From NCBI GenBank assembly GCA_008508345.1, contig QNGE01000120.1:250968-314967 (forward strand): a stretch of DNA of 64,000 nucleotides, in the 5' to 3' direction. A program made the translations under genes and the position numbers. Shown here piece after piece: positions 38,686-50,600 of this stretch. Below the pieces are notes generated by a model that was not told the DNA's origin, did not search any database, and saw only the letters and a list, made by a program, of their open reading frames with translations. Source of the DNA: Paragonimus westermani. Lineage: Eukaryota > Platyhelminthes > Trematoda > Plagiorchiida > Troglotrematidae. The first letter of the stretch is position 1, and the number at the start of each line of letters is the position of its first letter.

Positions 38686-39292
38686 AAACGTGCTTTAAAC
38701 CACAAGTGTGTGTACATGAATGAATGGGAAATATTATTTAAAACAAGCATTTGCAAACCCTTATATTAATCTTGCTGTTTCCAAATCGAATTAACTTATC
38801 GGTAACATGTTTTTTCCATCAACCACCCTGGTCTATCGTTAAGCTCAGTAAAAGCTGACAGAAAGGATGATAATGACGACAACGCAACATAGCTGCATGC
38901 AAATAAGTTCTTCAAGTATATGGATCGGACAGTCTATCCATTTTCTGTTTTCAATTGTCCTATGACGCAAACTAACCGGGAGTTTCAGTAGAGAAGTACA
39001 CGTCATGTGAGTATCAAGAGTGGTTGATTGACTACTAGTTTTATCGGCAAAAACAGCTTCAACGTTAGCAGCTTTTGCAATTGTGGTAACAGACAATGAG
39101 CTTTAACCAAGATTTCCTGGGGAATGGGGTATTTCTTTGTAATTAGCGGTAAAATTCTTCCTGATTGCAACCTGAACTTGAGAGTTTGTTGCCACTCTTG
39201 TCGGAAAGACTCTACCTAGTTCTATGCCTCTGCTTGCACGAACGACTTTACCACGGCTCGTCTATTAGTTTGAAACAACTCATCTCACTTCT

Positions 39293-39694
39293 TTGAGGTC
39301 CATGCTTAAAGCTCACCTACCCCCTGGTAGTATCATTGGGTGGTGGACTGTCAGGTCGGAGGTGCGAGTTTTCGAACGCTCGGCCGAATACCTCAACGCA
39401 AGGGAGGTACGTTCAGAAGCTTGCCGCGATCGGATCGAGAACAATATGCGCGGCCGGATGAGTCATCGCTCGACTGGATCGGACCAACGGGCGAGGCAGG
39501 GCAGGCGAAATACGACACACGGCCAGATCGGATGCGTGGTTTTCCAACATTTAGAGGAACATCTCGACATAATCTTGGAATACGGTCAAGGCCAACATTG
39601 GGTGGATGGCGGACAGCATGAGCTGCCGGACGAGCCATCGCGCAACGAAATCGGACAAACAGACGAGGAATGGCAAGCGGAAAACCCCCGATAG
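39293..39694 (+). pseudogene. GC-rich ORF, possible 3' end of LTR-element pol
   Basis: A 133-codon frame, very rich in Arg, Glu, Gln and Gly, lies in a sharply GC-rich block. No domain is recognisable. It stops about 25 bases before a purine/G run and a TG dinucleotide that looks like an LTR start, the usual place for the end of pol in Ty3-like elements. Open frames exist on all strands here, which reflects composition, so the coding claim is weak. Confidence 0.25.
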
Positions 39695-39725
39695 AAGGCG
39701 CCGATCACACACGTAAACCGGGGGG

Positions 39726-39860
39726 TGTTGTGGGTTGGAATTATGAATCGTAAACGAGAGAGCGCGCGTTTTATGTGACTGGTGATTTGGACAATAAAGA
39801 TTGCTTCAATAAACGCCTTCTCGCTATAATTGAATGTATCATTATGTTGTGTAGCACTTT
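39726..39860 (+). mobile_element. Possible LTR start with polypurine tract
   Basis: The run ccggggggtgttgtgggttg provides a polypurine-like tract followed by TG. Two AATAAA signals follow at 39793-39798 and 39808-39813, as in a short LTR. I see no second LTR copy in the window, so the right boundary is unknown and a 3' LTR or solo LTR cannot be told apart. Confidence 0.3.
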
Positions 39861-42800
39861 GCTATCCGATTTTTCTCACTTTCTTCAAAGTAGTTGACTT
39901 GTAAGGAGCAGAAACGGATTGACAGCAAAGTCTGTGGATTGTTTGCACGCACAGTTGTCTCACCAGGACACGAAGCAACTGTTGCAATAACTACCTTAAT
40001 ATAGAGCGAACATTTTTCGCCAACCAGTACACCAAGACTGATGGTGGCAGACATTCAGTGCCACCCGTTAACTGCTAGAAGTACACGTTTTTCTTGCTTA
40101 TCTCTAGGTTATTATGGCAAATATTCTATCCTGTGACCTCCTTCAACCTATTCCAACTGTTACCATCGTGGTTGAAATTGCAGTAAGCCAGCCTAACTGA
40201 AGCAATTTTTCAGATAGAGCCAAATGAACCCCTGAGTGATAACCTGTCGGAGTCATTTGGTAGGTACAAGTTTAAATCTTTGAAGGAGATGAAAACAGCA
40301 ACAAATTTACTAACTCTGTTATGATTCGTTGATTTAAACAACTCGATGGATAGCGGAAACCCACAACATAAGGTGTTTTATGTTTTCAGCCGAAACAAAA
40401 GCAAACCGTTTCGAAAGATTTTTACTAGGAAGTATGAGAACAAAAGAAAATAAGCTTGCTTTCGGTGAGTTGAAAATTTGATGTTGTCACATAAGAAGAA
40501 CTCGGTGCACACTATTCATTTCAAGAATAATTCCCATTGACCTTTTCAGAGTATTTAAGTTTGATACGGCCCCAGCCGGACACAGTTGCGTAAGTAAAAA
40601 TGTGGAGACGACGATATAACAAGGAATAACCGCACAGTGAAGAGTCACGTGTTCAAGAGTATCACGTAATTTACAGCAACTCTCCTTGCTGGATTTAAAT
40701 AAGTCAGTGAAAAGGTATAAATCATGATGCTCTTCGCAGTAACATGTACGTGCTGATCACACATGGACATGCAACTAATTTTAAACATGAAGATAAGGTT
40801 ATCTAAGACGGAATTTACGGATTAAAGAATCTGACAGACAAACACGAAGATAAAGACCAGAGATATGAGAATGTTGACTACCGTGGCAGCCGCAGTATCG
40901 ACACAACTTGTTGCTGAATACACACGGAGATTTTGACATCTGATGGCCCAAGTCTCAACATACTGAAGGAAGCATTTACGGTTGCCTCAAAAAACCACAG
41001 AGAATGCATCACGAACTTGAAGTCTGTGTCCTGTTTGGATCAAGTTTTTGCTATTGATGATCCTGAGTGTCGTTTGTTGGCCTATGTGAAGGATCCTGAT
41101 GTTTCTAGTTTTGTCTGCAGCCCACCGAAACTAAAGTCCCCATGATGCACTGCACATTAATATTATGTGTCAAAGTGAGACAATGGATTTGCGGGTTTTG
41201 GGCAATTGATTTGTACGCCGCATGCGTGTGCCCATTGACTTCAGCAACTTGTATCGATCGGCAGAAATTACTCCATTTGTCCTCAGTTCTTCTAAACTGT
41301 AAATGAGTTATCTTCTATCTCTTGGGCATTGTCAAGAGTGTCTTCCGGCAAAAACTCTTGAGTGGCACCGGGGGATTCAAAAATTTTCTCCATGTGCTCC
41401 ATTTTATCCTGAGACTTTTCCGGACCTAACGCCACTAAGTTCCCAAAAATATGTCAATCTAACACCGACTTAGTTGTAAACAGTTTGTACATCTGAGTGA
41501 TCTGTATCAAGTTACCTGCATAACTTTACACATAATGACGATAAAGATGAGAACGAATGTACGACCAAATTTTCTTAAGAAAACACTGTTTAAATTATTA
41601 TGAGGCAATTGTATACAGTCCACAGAAAAATACATGTGCCTAATTATCCTCATTAACTGGACGTCTGTTGTCAACCCGACTTCGTAGGACATTTAGATGG
41701 GTGATAAAAAATTTACCGAAGTGACCGCCAAGTAAAACGCATAAAAAAAGCTTACAACAACAGCCCAACGTAACTTAGAAATTAGTAGGGGTTGTATGAA
41801 CAACCGGTGGTTGGTGTTCGGAACAAACCTGCTTTGACCTCATTTGGTCGATCTAGGAACCCGGTTATGTTTCCACATTCGCATGATTTATGTGAATACA
41901 CATAATGGTGGAGGCACCTCAGAAATCTAGCTACTTTACTTTACGGCCAACGGTGAACAACAGGTGACTAATGTTACATCATTTTTCCGTTTATAAGTTT
42001 TTTCTCGATTGAAAACATATCAGAACAAATTACCAGCTTCGATTGAAGTTGCAAAGTTACCGGAAGCCTCTCAAGGCCATTGTTAAAAAAATATATTAGT
42101 CTGACTGTAGATACATAAATAGCAGCCATAAGTAGATTGATTAATCAGCAAAGCGCATTATATAAATATCGGTGTGTTTGAGGGTGAGAGTAATGTAGTC
42201 CTCCAGTTACATGGAGACGGGCCAAATATTAGGTTTACTCCACCAACTGAACTTCCAAAAACATACAACGTCCTCAGTTAGCGAAATAAGAAAAAGGAAT
42301 ATTTACTGTAAAAAAGAATGTTGACAATTTTGTGGAATTTATCAACAGGCTTCCCTTAATTAGAGATGCGGTGAGGTATATAAACATGGTTAGCATTTTC
42401 ATTGAGGATATTCGTGCGAGTAACAGCTGGACATGAAGTGATTGTGTCATAAGGCCAGAGGGACGACGTGAATAAATATTTCGAGGCAAACACAAAGCTT
42501 TTTGCCAAAGTATACCGCAAACCGAGAAGTGTTTAGAGAAATGGGGCTGAACAGTGTCAGATTAGGCGATATCGCCGATTTTGGGTAAGTACATGTGAGG
42601 ACTACCTACAATCATATAGTCCGTAACAATATAGCTCGCTGTTACACAATGGAACATATTCGACAACTATTCGTCTAATTAGCGCAAAACGCTTCAAGAA
42701 ACTTTTAACTGGTATGAGGTGTATGGGAAGCACGGCTTCAGAGAAAGACTGACTGATGTGGATGGTTCAAAAGGCACACAAATAAGCAAATGGCACACCA

Positions 42801-44697
42801 TGACTAATTCTGCGGCGCCAAAATGAATGCACTAATTGAAGCCAATATTTTGGTCAGCATCAGGAAAGATTGCATCTTAACATTCATGGAAGTTTTATTT
42901 CACCTCTCAAAAAGATGATCAGAATGGATTCGAATAGTGATGTTAATAACTACACTGTCCACTCGGTTACATGCGCCTGGGAAATCTGAATATCATCAAG
43001 TTACTGAGACAAGATGCAAAAATCTTGAATCCAAGATCTGGATAGACTGCAACATATTCAGCAGCAACGTTTTTCGTGGAAATTAAGCATGATGCCCGAA
43101 CGACAGGAACTGCGAGTTGTACTGTTTCGTTGTCATCCACTTAACATTCATAAGTAAGTTGTGAGAAAAGCTTCGGGCTCAGAAAAGCTTCAGAGAACGC
43201 CACGATCAGGGATGGAAAATTATGTGACAAAACCCAAAATTCTACTAAGAACAGCCTCGAATTTTTGTTAATAAATTTGAAAATTTATGGTAGAAAAATT
43301 CAACGGGTTCATTGTGATCCGATTTGTTACACAAAAAAATTATTTTCAATGACTAGAATTTTTGCTTTGTTTTATAATAAAACTGATTTTCAAACATTTA
43401 AGAACAGTATTTTGCCGACACTTGAGCACAGTTATAATCCTTTGAACTGTTGTGATCTCAGTAGTTTTCCAAGTAGTTTCAGACGCGTCTCTCAAGTATG
43501 TAATTCATGAATTCACAGTCCAGTTAGAATTTCATAACGACGGCTAAATACTTGAAATCTGTTCTATCTGCTCTACTGACGCTCAACCTAGTTAAAAACC
43601 ATTAATTCTCAGAATTGGGAATCACTGCATTTTTTTTCGTTTTTCAATTTGGATTTATTTCTCTTACAATGGTTTCTATTCAAATTTTCTACGTCGACCT
43701 AACTGTTTTCAGGTCAACGCGAGCCACGTTAGTTGTTGAAGCAATAAAGTATGAGTATTTAAATTGAAATAAACTACATAACCAGGTGACCAGCAAGGTT
43801 CAACTGCTTTTCTTTGTATTCACAGTTTTTCAAGCTGTAATAACGGTAACTCAGTGGGCTTACTACAGAGAGTTTACAAAGTGAACGCAGAGTCCACCAA
43901 AAATTACAATAGTTCAGAAACGTTAGACCAAAATCCGACAATAAATTCGTGCTGTCCGTCAACAACAGCTTACCTTTTCCTAATTTTATCGTCATTACTT
44001 CCAATAAATTTCACGTGGTCACTTTTACTGCGAACGATTGACTATATTTGCACGATGAAGTGATCCTAGTTACCAATGGACCTAAACAGTTTGAAGCTGA
44101 TGTCTTTGATAAGAACACACACTGTGGTACATTTGGGTTGGTCATTGAAAGAAACGATAAATCCGACTGTTTTGCATTAGAGTGAAACCACAAACAATCT
44201 GGAAATAAGAGAGTAAGTACAGTTATTTTTATACGTTAGTTCATTCTTGCAACTCACTAGGAAGGAGTTCGGAATTTTGAGACACCCTACAATTCGCTGA
44301 AAAAGGGAGTGCAAAACGTGACGAAACGTGACATCAAATGTGTGCACAACATATGAAAACTACTGATCTCAACAAACATTAACATATATAATCCTTCTGC
44401 TACCCGAAAGTTTTAGACCACTGATTGGCGAATTTCATCCTGAAGAAATTACCAAGGTGGACAACACCAGCGACAGATTACTTGGCTCAACGTGCTGTTT
44501 TTGTCAAATGTTATCTTAAGTATTTCTTCAGCGCTCTTGCATCGTCCACTCCTGGAATTTTGTTTTTCCGAAAAAACAGATCGTGTTTTATACTGGCGGG
44601 TAAATGCAACTAATAAACGTTTGATAATCAGCAATTAAAAATTAGTTTATTGCAGTTTGCCCTCAGTCACCTTCATTTTGAAGTAAAGAAATTTCCT
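39861..44697. other. No recognised gene
   Basis: AT-rich DNA. A 70-codon frame at 40933-41145 looks mildly protein-like (mixed composition, several Cys) but has no family match and no convincing splice sites. Others are shorter or lower in quality. Confidence 0.4.
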
Positions 44698-44777
44698 GAT
44701 TGGGAATAACACAACGTTTCGAGCAAGTTGTAATACTCAACGTTTCAACCACCTCGGGTGGCCTTCCTCAGGAGTGT
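44698..44777 (-). repeat. Left arm of 80-bp inverted repeat with hammerhead-like core
   Basis: This arm is the exact reverse complement of 45067-45146. On the minus strand it reads through CTGAGGA, a hairpin (GGCCACC CGA GGTGGTT), GAAAC, and a second stem (CGTT...AACG) ending TT. It then runs into GTGTT, which could pair with AACAC just upstream of the core (44778-44774). This gives hammerhead order with CUGANGA satisfied (position 7 is free), a 7-bp stem II and a 5-bp stem III. Two extra bases (TC) lie between stem I and C3, so the fold is imperfect. Such segments are common in animal PLE terminal repeats. Confidence 0.5.
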
Positions 44778-45039
44778 TGTAATCGAAATCACCTTGACAG
44801 AGGAACAGAGGTCACATGGGATTTGCCGTGGTAAGGTCAATTTGTGGTGCATCTGACCGGATTGGTCTAATCCTTCGCCCACTAAGTGGGGGTGAGACAG
44901 ATGTAGATAAGACGCGTCCGTGTCTGGTGCTGTTTATCCATCCACGCCACACTGCAGACAGGGGTTTGCTATCATTGCGATTAACACAAGCGTGCTGTGT
45001 GTAAATGGTGAGAGCTTCAGCACAGCACCGCTCCGCATA
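44778..45039 (-). mobile_element. Probable PLE terminal-region DNA between inverted arms
   Basis: A relatively GC-rich segment (ccttcgcccactaagtgggg and neighbours) separates the 80-bp arms and ends at the small gap. Frames on both strands are open but resemble no protein. Its position next to the hammerhead-like arm suggests untranslated or terminal-repeat sequence of a Penelope-like element. This is inference. Confidence 0.35.
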
Positions 45040-45066
45040 NNNNNNNNNNNNNNNNNNNNNNNNNNN
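45040..45066. other. Assembly gap (27 N)
   Basis: The short gap abuts the right arm of the 80-bp inverted repeat. The arm may be longer than what is visible. Confidence 0.99.
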
Positions 45067-45146
45067 ACACTCCTGAGGAAGGCCACCCGAGGTGGTTGAA
45101 ACGTTGAGTATTACAACTTGCTCGAAACGTTGTGTTATTCCCAATC
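45067..45146 (+). repeat. Right arm of 80-bp inverted repeat with hammerhead-like core
   Basis: Plus-strand copy of the motif described for 44698-44777: CTGAGGA at 45073-45079, a stem II hairpin, GAAAC, and the closing stem. The 5' part of stem I is cut by the gap. There are no mismatches to the left arm over the 80 bases I compared. Confidence 0.5.
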
Positions 45147-46735
45147 TGTATATCAATAACATGTTAAACACGACGCCCAAACTATTCAACTTCATTCGTA
45201 CTACATTTGGTGCGGATATCTTACAAAGAAATTTCCTTTATTTTGAAGCTTTTACCGAAAATCTGATATTGCGAAATATCAGTGAAATCTTTCGTACTTA
45301 CACCAATTGTATTTACATGAGAGCGCTCAAAAAAATCACAACAAAAACAATGATGAAAGCCCACTGCACAAACTCTACTTACACCCACTACCGCCACAGT
45401 CTTTTTGTTCACCCTAAACATTATATGTCACATTTCAAAAACCTAACATCTTTGACCCATGGATAGTGTTGTGTGCAATCAAATTTCCCTGTCTACTACG
45501 TTGGCGATCAAACCACTTTGGGCGCAATAAACTACGAACATAATTGGCGCTTTGTGTATGATAATACGGTCTGTTGAAACCCATGTTGGACAGGACTCCA
45601 GCACAGTTAAAGGACAATTTTCATGGTTTGATGCAACATGAATCTCTCTTCTTACAAGTTACATTTGCGTTCTGAAGTGTCGCAACCCACGATGTTTGAA
45701 GCAGTGGCGAAAGGACGGCAAATTCAGTGATTTTTTGATTGTCATATTCAAACTTCAGAGTTGCGTGAACAAAACCGATTTTAAGTCTTCAGGGTCATGT
45801 ACTGTGAAATTTTCGGAAACTCCTCGGTTATCTGATACAAAACTGTCCGGCGAATCGTAGAGGCTTAAGAGAGAAAACAGGGAATAATTATAGAATTAAA
45901 GTAAACGAATGGCAGCAAATTCGATGTTCGGTTTCGAAATCGGTGCGGCGATATAACCTCCGAATTAACGGTGACCTCACATAATTATATACCCTACACA
46001 TTTTACCGTTTACTTTGTCTAGCTAGAAAGACGTTATCCATGCGCGCAGAAGATATCGAGACTACTCACTTTATTCAAGCCGTCCGGCTGGTATTTTTGG
46101 GCAGATTACTCGAGGTGGTTTTACGATATCACTACAAGTATGTCAAGTATCACTATTCCTGTATAGGCATTCATGGCATAATTGCATGGTCAATACAATT
46201 ACACCACCATCACCATTCTGCATGTCAGCGTCCCATTATTGATCAATTTTTATGTGAACTTCAAACGGGTTATTTGTTCAAGTTAGCAGAGAACGTTTAC
46301 CGTTTTCACCAGAAATAATAGTTTACCGAATGCTGCTTCCAAGAAACTGAAAATACGGCAGGCTGGTTAGGTCTGCCCAGCTGTGTGGATGGAACTGTAT
46401 TCCGAATCATTTCTTTTAGTTTAAAAGCTCAAAATGTTTGTTGTAATACTGCAAAAAGTGATTATCATCGGTAAACTTCCACAGTAGCAAATTTGTGATT
46501 TTGTAACCTCAGGTAAAATTTATTGGCTTATCAGTTATTTGTCTGCTGAGGTTTCCGTGAAGCGTCAGTGATTTCCAATTTACAGAAACTGGAACTCAGG
46601 GAACAAAAGTTTTGTTTACAATGGTGTAAAATATTATTTGGACACTGTTAAAAATAAATGTCGGTGAACGGTTTCCCGAACACTGTAAACATCACGGATT
46701 AGCAGTAACGGAAATTTGTCAAGTATGAAGCGATT
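45147..46735. other. No recognised gene
   Basis: Plus-strand frames at 45092-45466 (partly in the repeat arm) and 45971-46318 are open for 115-124 codons but show no domain or splice support. The second includes a short His run (HHHHH). Confidence 0.4.
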
Positions 46736-46739
46736 CATT

Positions 46740-46920
46740 TGTGAAAAGTCTGGCCGTTGACTGCATTCGAACCAATTGCAGTAAACATGTGACCTTGCTC
46801 AGCATGTATCCTATCAGGTGAGTTAAGAGGTTATGCCGGCACTCTGGAAATTTCACATCAGGGCTCTAGTACCCAATCATCAGGCTGTGCATTTGAAGTT
46901 CACCAAATCCGGAGGGAATT
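46740..46920 (-). mobile_element. Diverged tRNA-like SINE copy
   Basis: On the minus strand the body word gtgaaatttccagag is followed by a degraded A-box region, then TTGGTTCGAATGCAG (B-box) and the tail agacttttcaca. The order and spacing match copies A and B near 24 kb. Confidence 0.5.
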
Positions 46921-47306
46921 ATCTTCCACGTTGATGTTCTTTTGAGCGGCTAGCAACGCATTCTCTTGACTATTACCATGCAGCATAATCGGCAAAAACC
47001 TTTTGCAATTTGGGTGCAAAAACTTGCTCAGTTGACTTTCCGATCTTGATAAAAGTGTATTTTCTGGAATAAACAGCTGATCAGGATGCTTTTCGTGAAC
47101 AAAGTGCCAGAATAAATGCTAAGCGCGGTAGTTAGCAGCGTTTCCGTGAAAACACATGTAAAACTGGTAACGACTATCTGGATCGTTGTTGCGCAGTTGC
47201 ACAGAAAAAAGACGCCAGCGCATCACCACAGTCATGTGGCCAAATCAATCGCACTGATACGTTTTGGATAAACAATAGTTGAACAAACGAACGCGCCTGC
47301 GTCGGA

Positions 47307-47624
47307 ATGATGCGCTCACACTCTTGCCGTAAACCTGACTCTCGCTTGCCTACAAAATATACTAAGGTTTATTACAGATTACCAAATATTGTAGTCCCCA
47401 ACAACGAAATCTCTACTCGCAGGATTTTAAAAAGCGTTCTGTATTATGTGCTATTCTATGCCGCAGTTACTGGATTCGCTGCTGGACTTTTGGGGCTTTA
47501 TATGAACCGCTTAGTAGATAAAGATCGACCAGCTCTAACCGGATTACAGTCTGCGTTGCGTGGCGAGCCAGGACTCTCTGTTGTCCCAATAACCGACACA
47601 GGACACACACTGGTTGCATTCAAA
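47307..47624 (+). CDS. ATP1B: Na+/K+-ATPase beta subunit, N-terminal exon
   Basis: The beta subunit is a type II glycoprotein that escorts the catalytic alpha subunit to the plasma membrane and tunes K+ affinity. The frame starts at ATG 47307 (a second ATG follows) after an in-frame stop at 47280-47282 and ends at TTCAAA|gtaaga, giving 106 codons with phase 0. It has a basic cytoplasmic tail (RRILKSV), one membrane helix at about residues 43-65 (LYYVLFYAAVTGFAAGLLGLY), then DRPALTGLQSALRGEPGLSV. This matches the family pattern of a basic residue cluster, an FYxxFY-type aromatic helix start, and a PGL-x-x-x-P motif just outside the membrane. The first ~30 residues are not conserved, and an internal acceptor near the ttgtag at 47389-47394 could mean that an upstream exon supplies the true N-terminus. 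The Cys-rich extracellular exons were not found. Confidence 0.75.
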
Positions 47625-50600
47625 GTAAGACCGTGGTCTGGTTTAGTAAAAGTGCAATCTAACTTCTAAATTTTGGCAGAGGTATTTTCATTTTTATATT
47701 AAATTGGTTAGTTTTTTCAGAAAACGCATAATTTAGCAAATTTTCTGTCCTATTCACTGAATGATCTGAATGCACTCGGATTAGAATATTTGTTAATTAA
47801 AGTTGTGTATGAAACTTTCGCCAGTATAATCATGGTATGCATATGGTTCACATTTGTTGTCCAGTGTACTGAATCCACATTGCTTACGACTTCGTCATAA
47901 GGGTCATGATTGAAGACTTATATTTGAAGGTTGTTTCTAAATAAGTTATGCTCTACAAAACTGGAAATTACACGTTTGTTCCACAAAACTGAAGGTCGGA
48001 GTCATACCGCGTTTCCCTAGCAAGAAATACACTACTGCTGAGCCTTCACAAAACACTTCAGTGTTTGTGGTACAGTCGAATTACGCCGGCTGCAGAGTGG
48101 TTAACGGCATCAGCTGTGATTATACTTAAGTTGTATTCGAAGTGTAATGAAGAAAGCTTTTAAATGTGCAAAACACCAGTTGACGTTCGTAGTACACAAA
48201 GTTGTTCAGAATTGCACACTATATAAAGGGTGAACAAGATCTCAGATATGCTTAGTGCTTAGTGCTTTCTGAAGTTAAAAAGCGATAGCTATGAACTTCC
48301 CTACGGAAAGTGGTTTTCCGAACAGTTTCGTATAATACAGAGCGTAATTCGTCTGTTGAGGTAAGCTCCATAATAGTAAAACAATATTAGCTTCTATATG
48401 GCCAGTCTACCGATTTTGTAAACGTTCTTCAGACGATTTTGAGGAGCGATGTTTGGTTTAATAAACCCCAATTGCACGCGTCAGTAATATTACGTGGAAT
48501 CGGGTGTGCAATGTGATCTGTTAATTAGATCCACCCAATCTTACCAAATCACTAGCCTCAGATGAACACTACCTAGGGTTTAAACTTTATGTTAGGCCAA
48601 AAAGTAACTTGGAGCTACAGGTTTGAGTTGGTTCAATGAACTACAAATAACGCAGTGCCCGAAGGTGCTTTGATAAAGGTGGACTCATATGTGGGACGTA
48701 TGTGGGCTGCTAGTGCTTTGGTACATGTGAACATTCCATATGACCCCAGTTAGCATCAATTCAGATAGGACAGAGGTGCCAGGCGACCGCTGAAGAATTT
48801 CGTCAATTGAGTAAACCAACGTTCGAGAAAAGAACTGTTCGTTATGCATTGTCAATTGAGGGCTGGCTTTTTCGCCGCTACACTCTTCACTGAAGGGAGA
48901 TCTTATGCAGGTTTCAATTTTAAAATATAACTATCCTGAGCGTAGGTAAATATGTATTCGCTGGTAACAGATGCAATGACTGGAATAAGACCCTGTCATG
49001 TTGCTGGTGGGTTGCCACATGCAAATGGTCTAAGTCCCATAACCGTTTAGCACAAAAATCCTCAGACTATCTCTCCAAATTGCTGAGTCGTTGCTACATT
49101 TCTACATAAACTGACGACGTGCCTGAAGTAAAGGCGCAGATCAGTTTTGTAAGCTCCATTTAACGGTCAGCTTTGTCAGGAAACCATCCTAAAACCAGAC
49201 TCCTGAGATCGTAAAAATCTATCAAACAATGGGAACGCACCTTCCCAAAGTGATCGAGCTCTTGGCCATTAGAGGATGCAGGGATACCGACTACTTTAGA
49301 ATCCATTATACCAGGTCGGTTAGCAGTTTAGGCTACCGAGATGATTATTTATGTAGAATTGTTCTGTGATGAGCCGAACTGGCCAGGCCAAAGATGACAG
49401 TCTATACTAACGAACAACCAAGTTTCGTTGAGCACTTCACCCCGATAATCGTTCTAGATTTTCGTGCTTTGGTGTAATACTACCCGATACTTTATAGATA
49501 GCTTCTCAAAGTTGAACTGCTCGTCTCAGAAATCAAGTAACTGACGTTACCACAAGTAGGCGGAGTGTAGAAGGTTGTAGGCCACTTATCCCTTTCCGCA
49601 TGGTTAAAAAACTGCAAAGATTATCATGACAAGTTTATAGAACAACCAACGTAGTGAGAAAAGTAAACCGTCATAAATGAAACAAGTACATATCCATTTG
49701 ATTGTTAGATAACAGAAAAACGCTCTTGAGCAAAGGTCACTATTGAGTTACACAGAACAACCATCTCACGATCTCTGAATGAAAAGTACTTACACTTTTG
49801 GTATTGATATGTTCTCTGAGCTTGGCATTTAGGTTGCAAACGTAAATGGAGTGGTAACCAGACAAGTGATATTAAGATCAAATGTGATGCAGAAGGACAG
49901 CAGAGATAGAATGACTGGGTTTTGTGACAGTATGATCGTCACCTTTCTTGTGATATATGGCATTATTTATAAATTACCGCAACCGAGTTGGTCGGATCAT
50001 TGTCTGGGGATTTTTATAGTTTTAAGTTTGACGCTAATTAACCGTAAAGTTCTTGTGCAATGCTTCAAAAACACTTTCACAATGACAGAATTTGGACGAA
50101 ATCACTTTTAGTTCGAATGGATTGTCCACGCTGAAGGTTTTTCTCCGGTAATGACCCAAATGTCTTACGAAGTCACGAAACATGAGTATAGAGATTTTAT
50201 ATGGGTTTATAACCTAAAGCATTCGATTCAGCAACATTGGCCAATTTATCATCAACCACATCTTATCCGTAAACATTTTTAAAAATATAGTGACAGCAGT
50301 CTACCTTTAACGCATTTTTGAAGGGGTGTGAAGCCTTCACGTCCAGCAAGCATTCTGCGTTTCGAGTTAGAATGTAATTAGGTTGGTTAGTTATCCATAT
50401 GAGGAAGCTTAACTTATGAGGTGTGAAACAATTATTACGCTCAGTCAAATCAAGAACACAAAAGCAACAATTTCACTTTCAGTGTGGTCAACGCACTTGA
50501 AACTGCCAACCAAGTGGGTCCTAAACCTTAAACTGAAACAGTTTATCTTGAGAATAACTATCGGCTGGTTCCGCAAACTCAGTTGATAATTCTGGAATGG

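Noticed and set aside
45971..46318. 115-codon plus-strand frame with a His run
   Set aside because: No domain, splice support or codon pattern distinguishes it from chance open frames in AT-rich DNA.
48085..48130. tRNA-like A-box (cagagtggttaacggc)
   Set aside because: No B-box or paired stem follows at the right distance.
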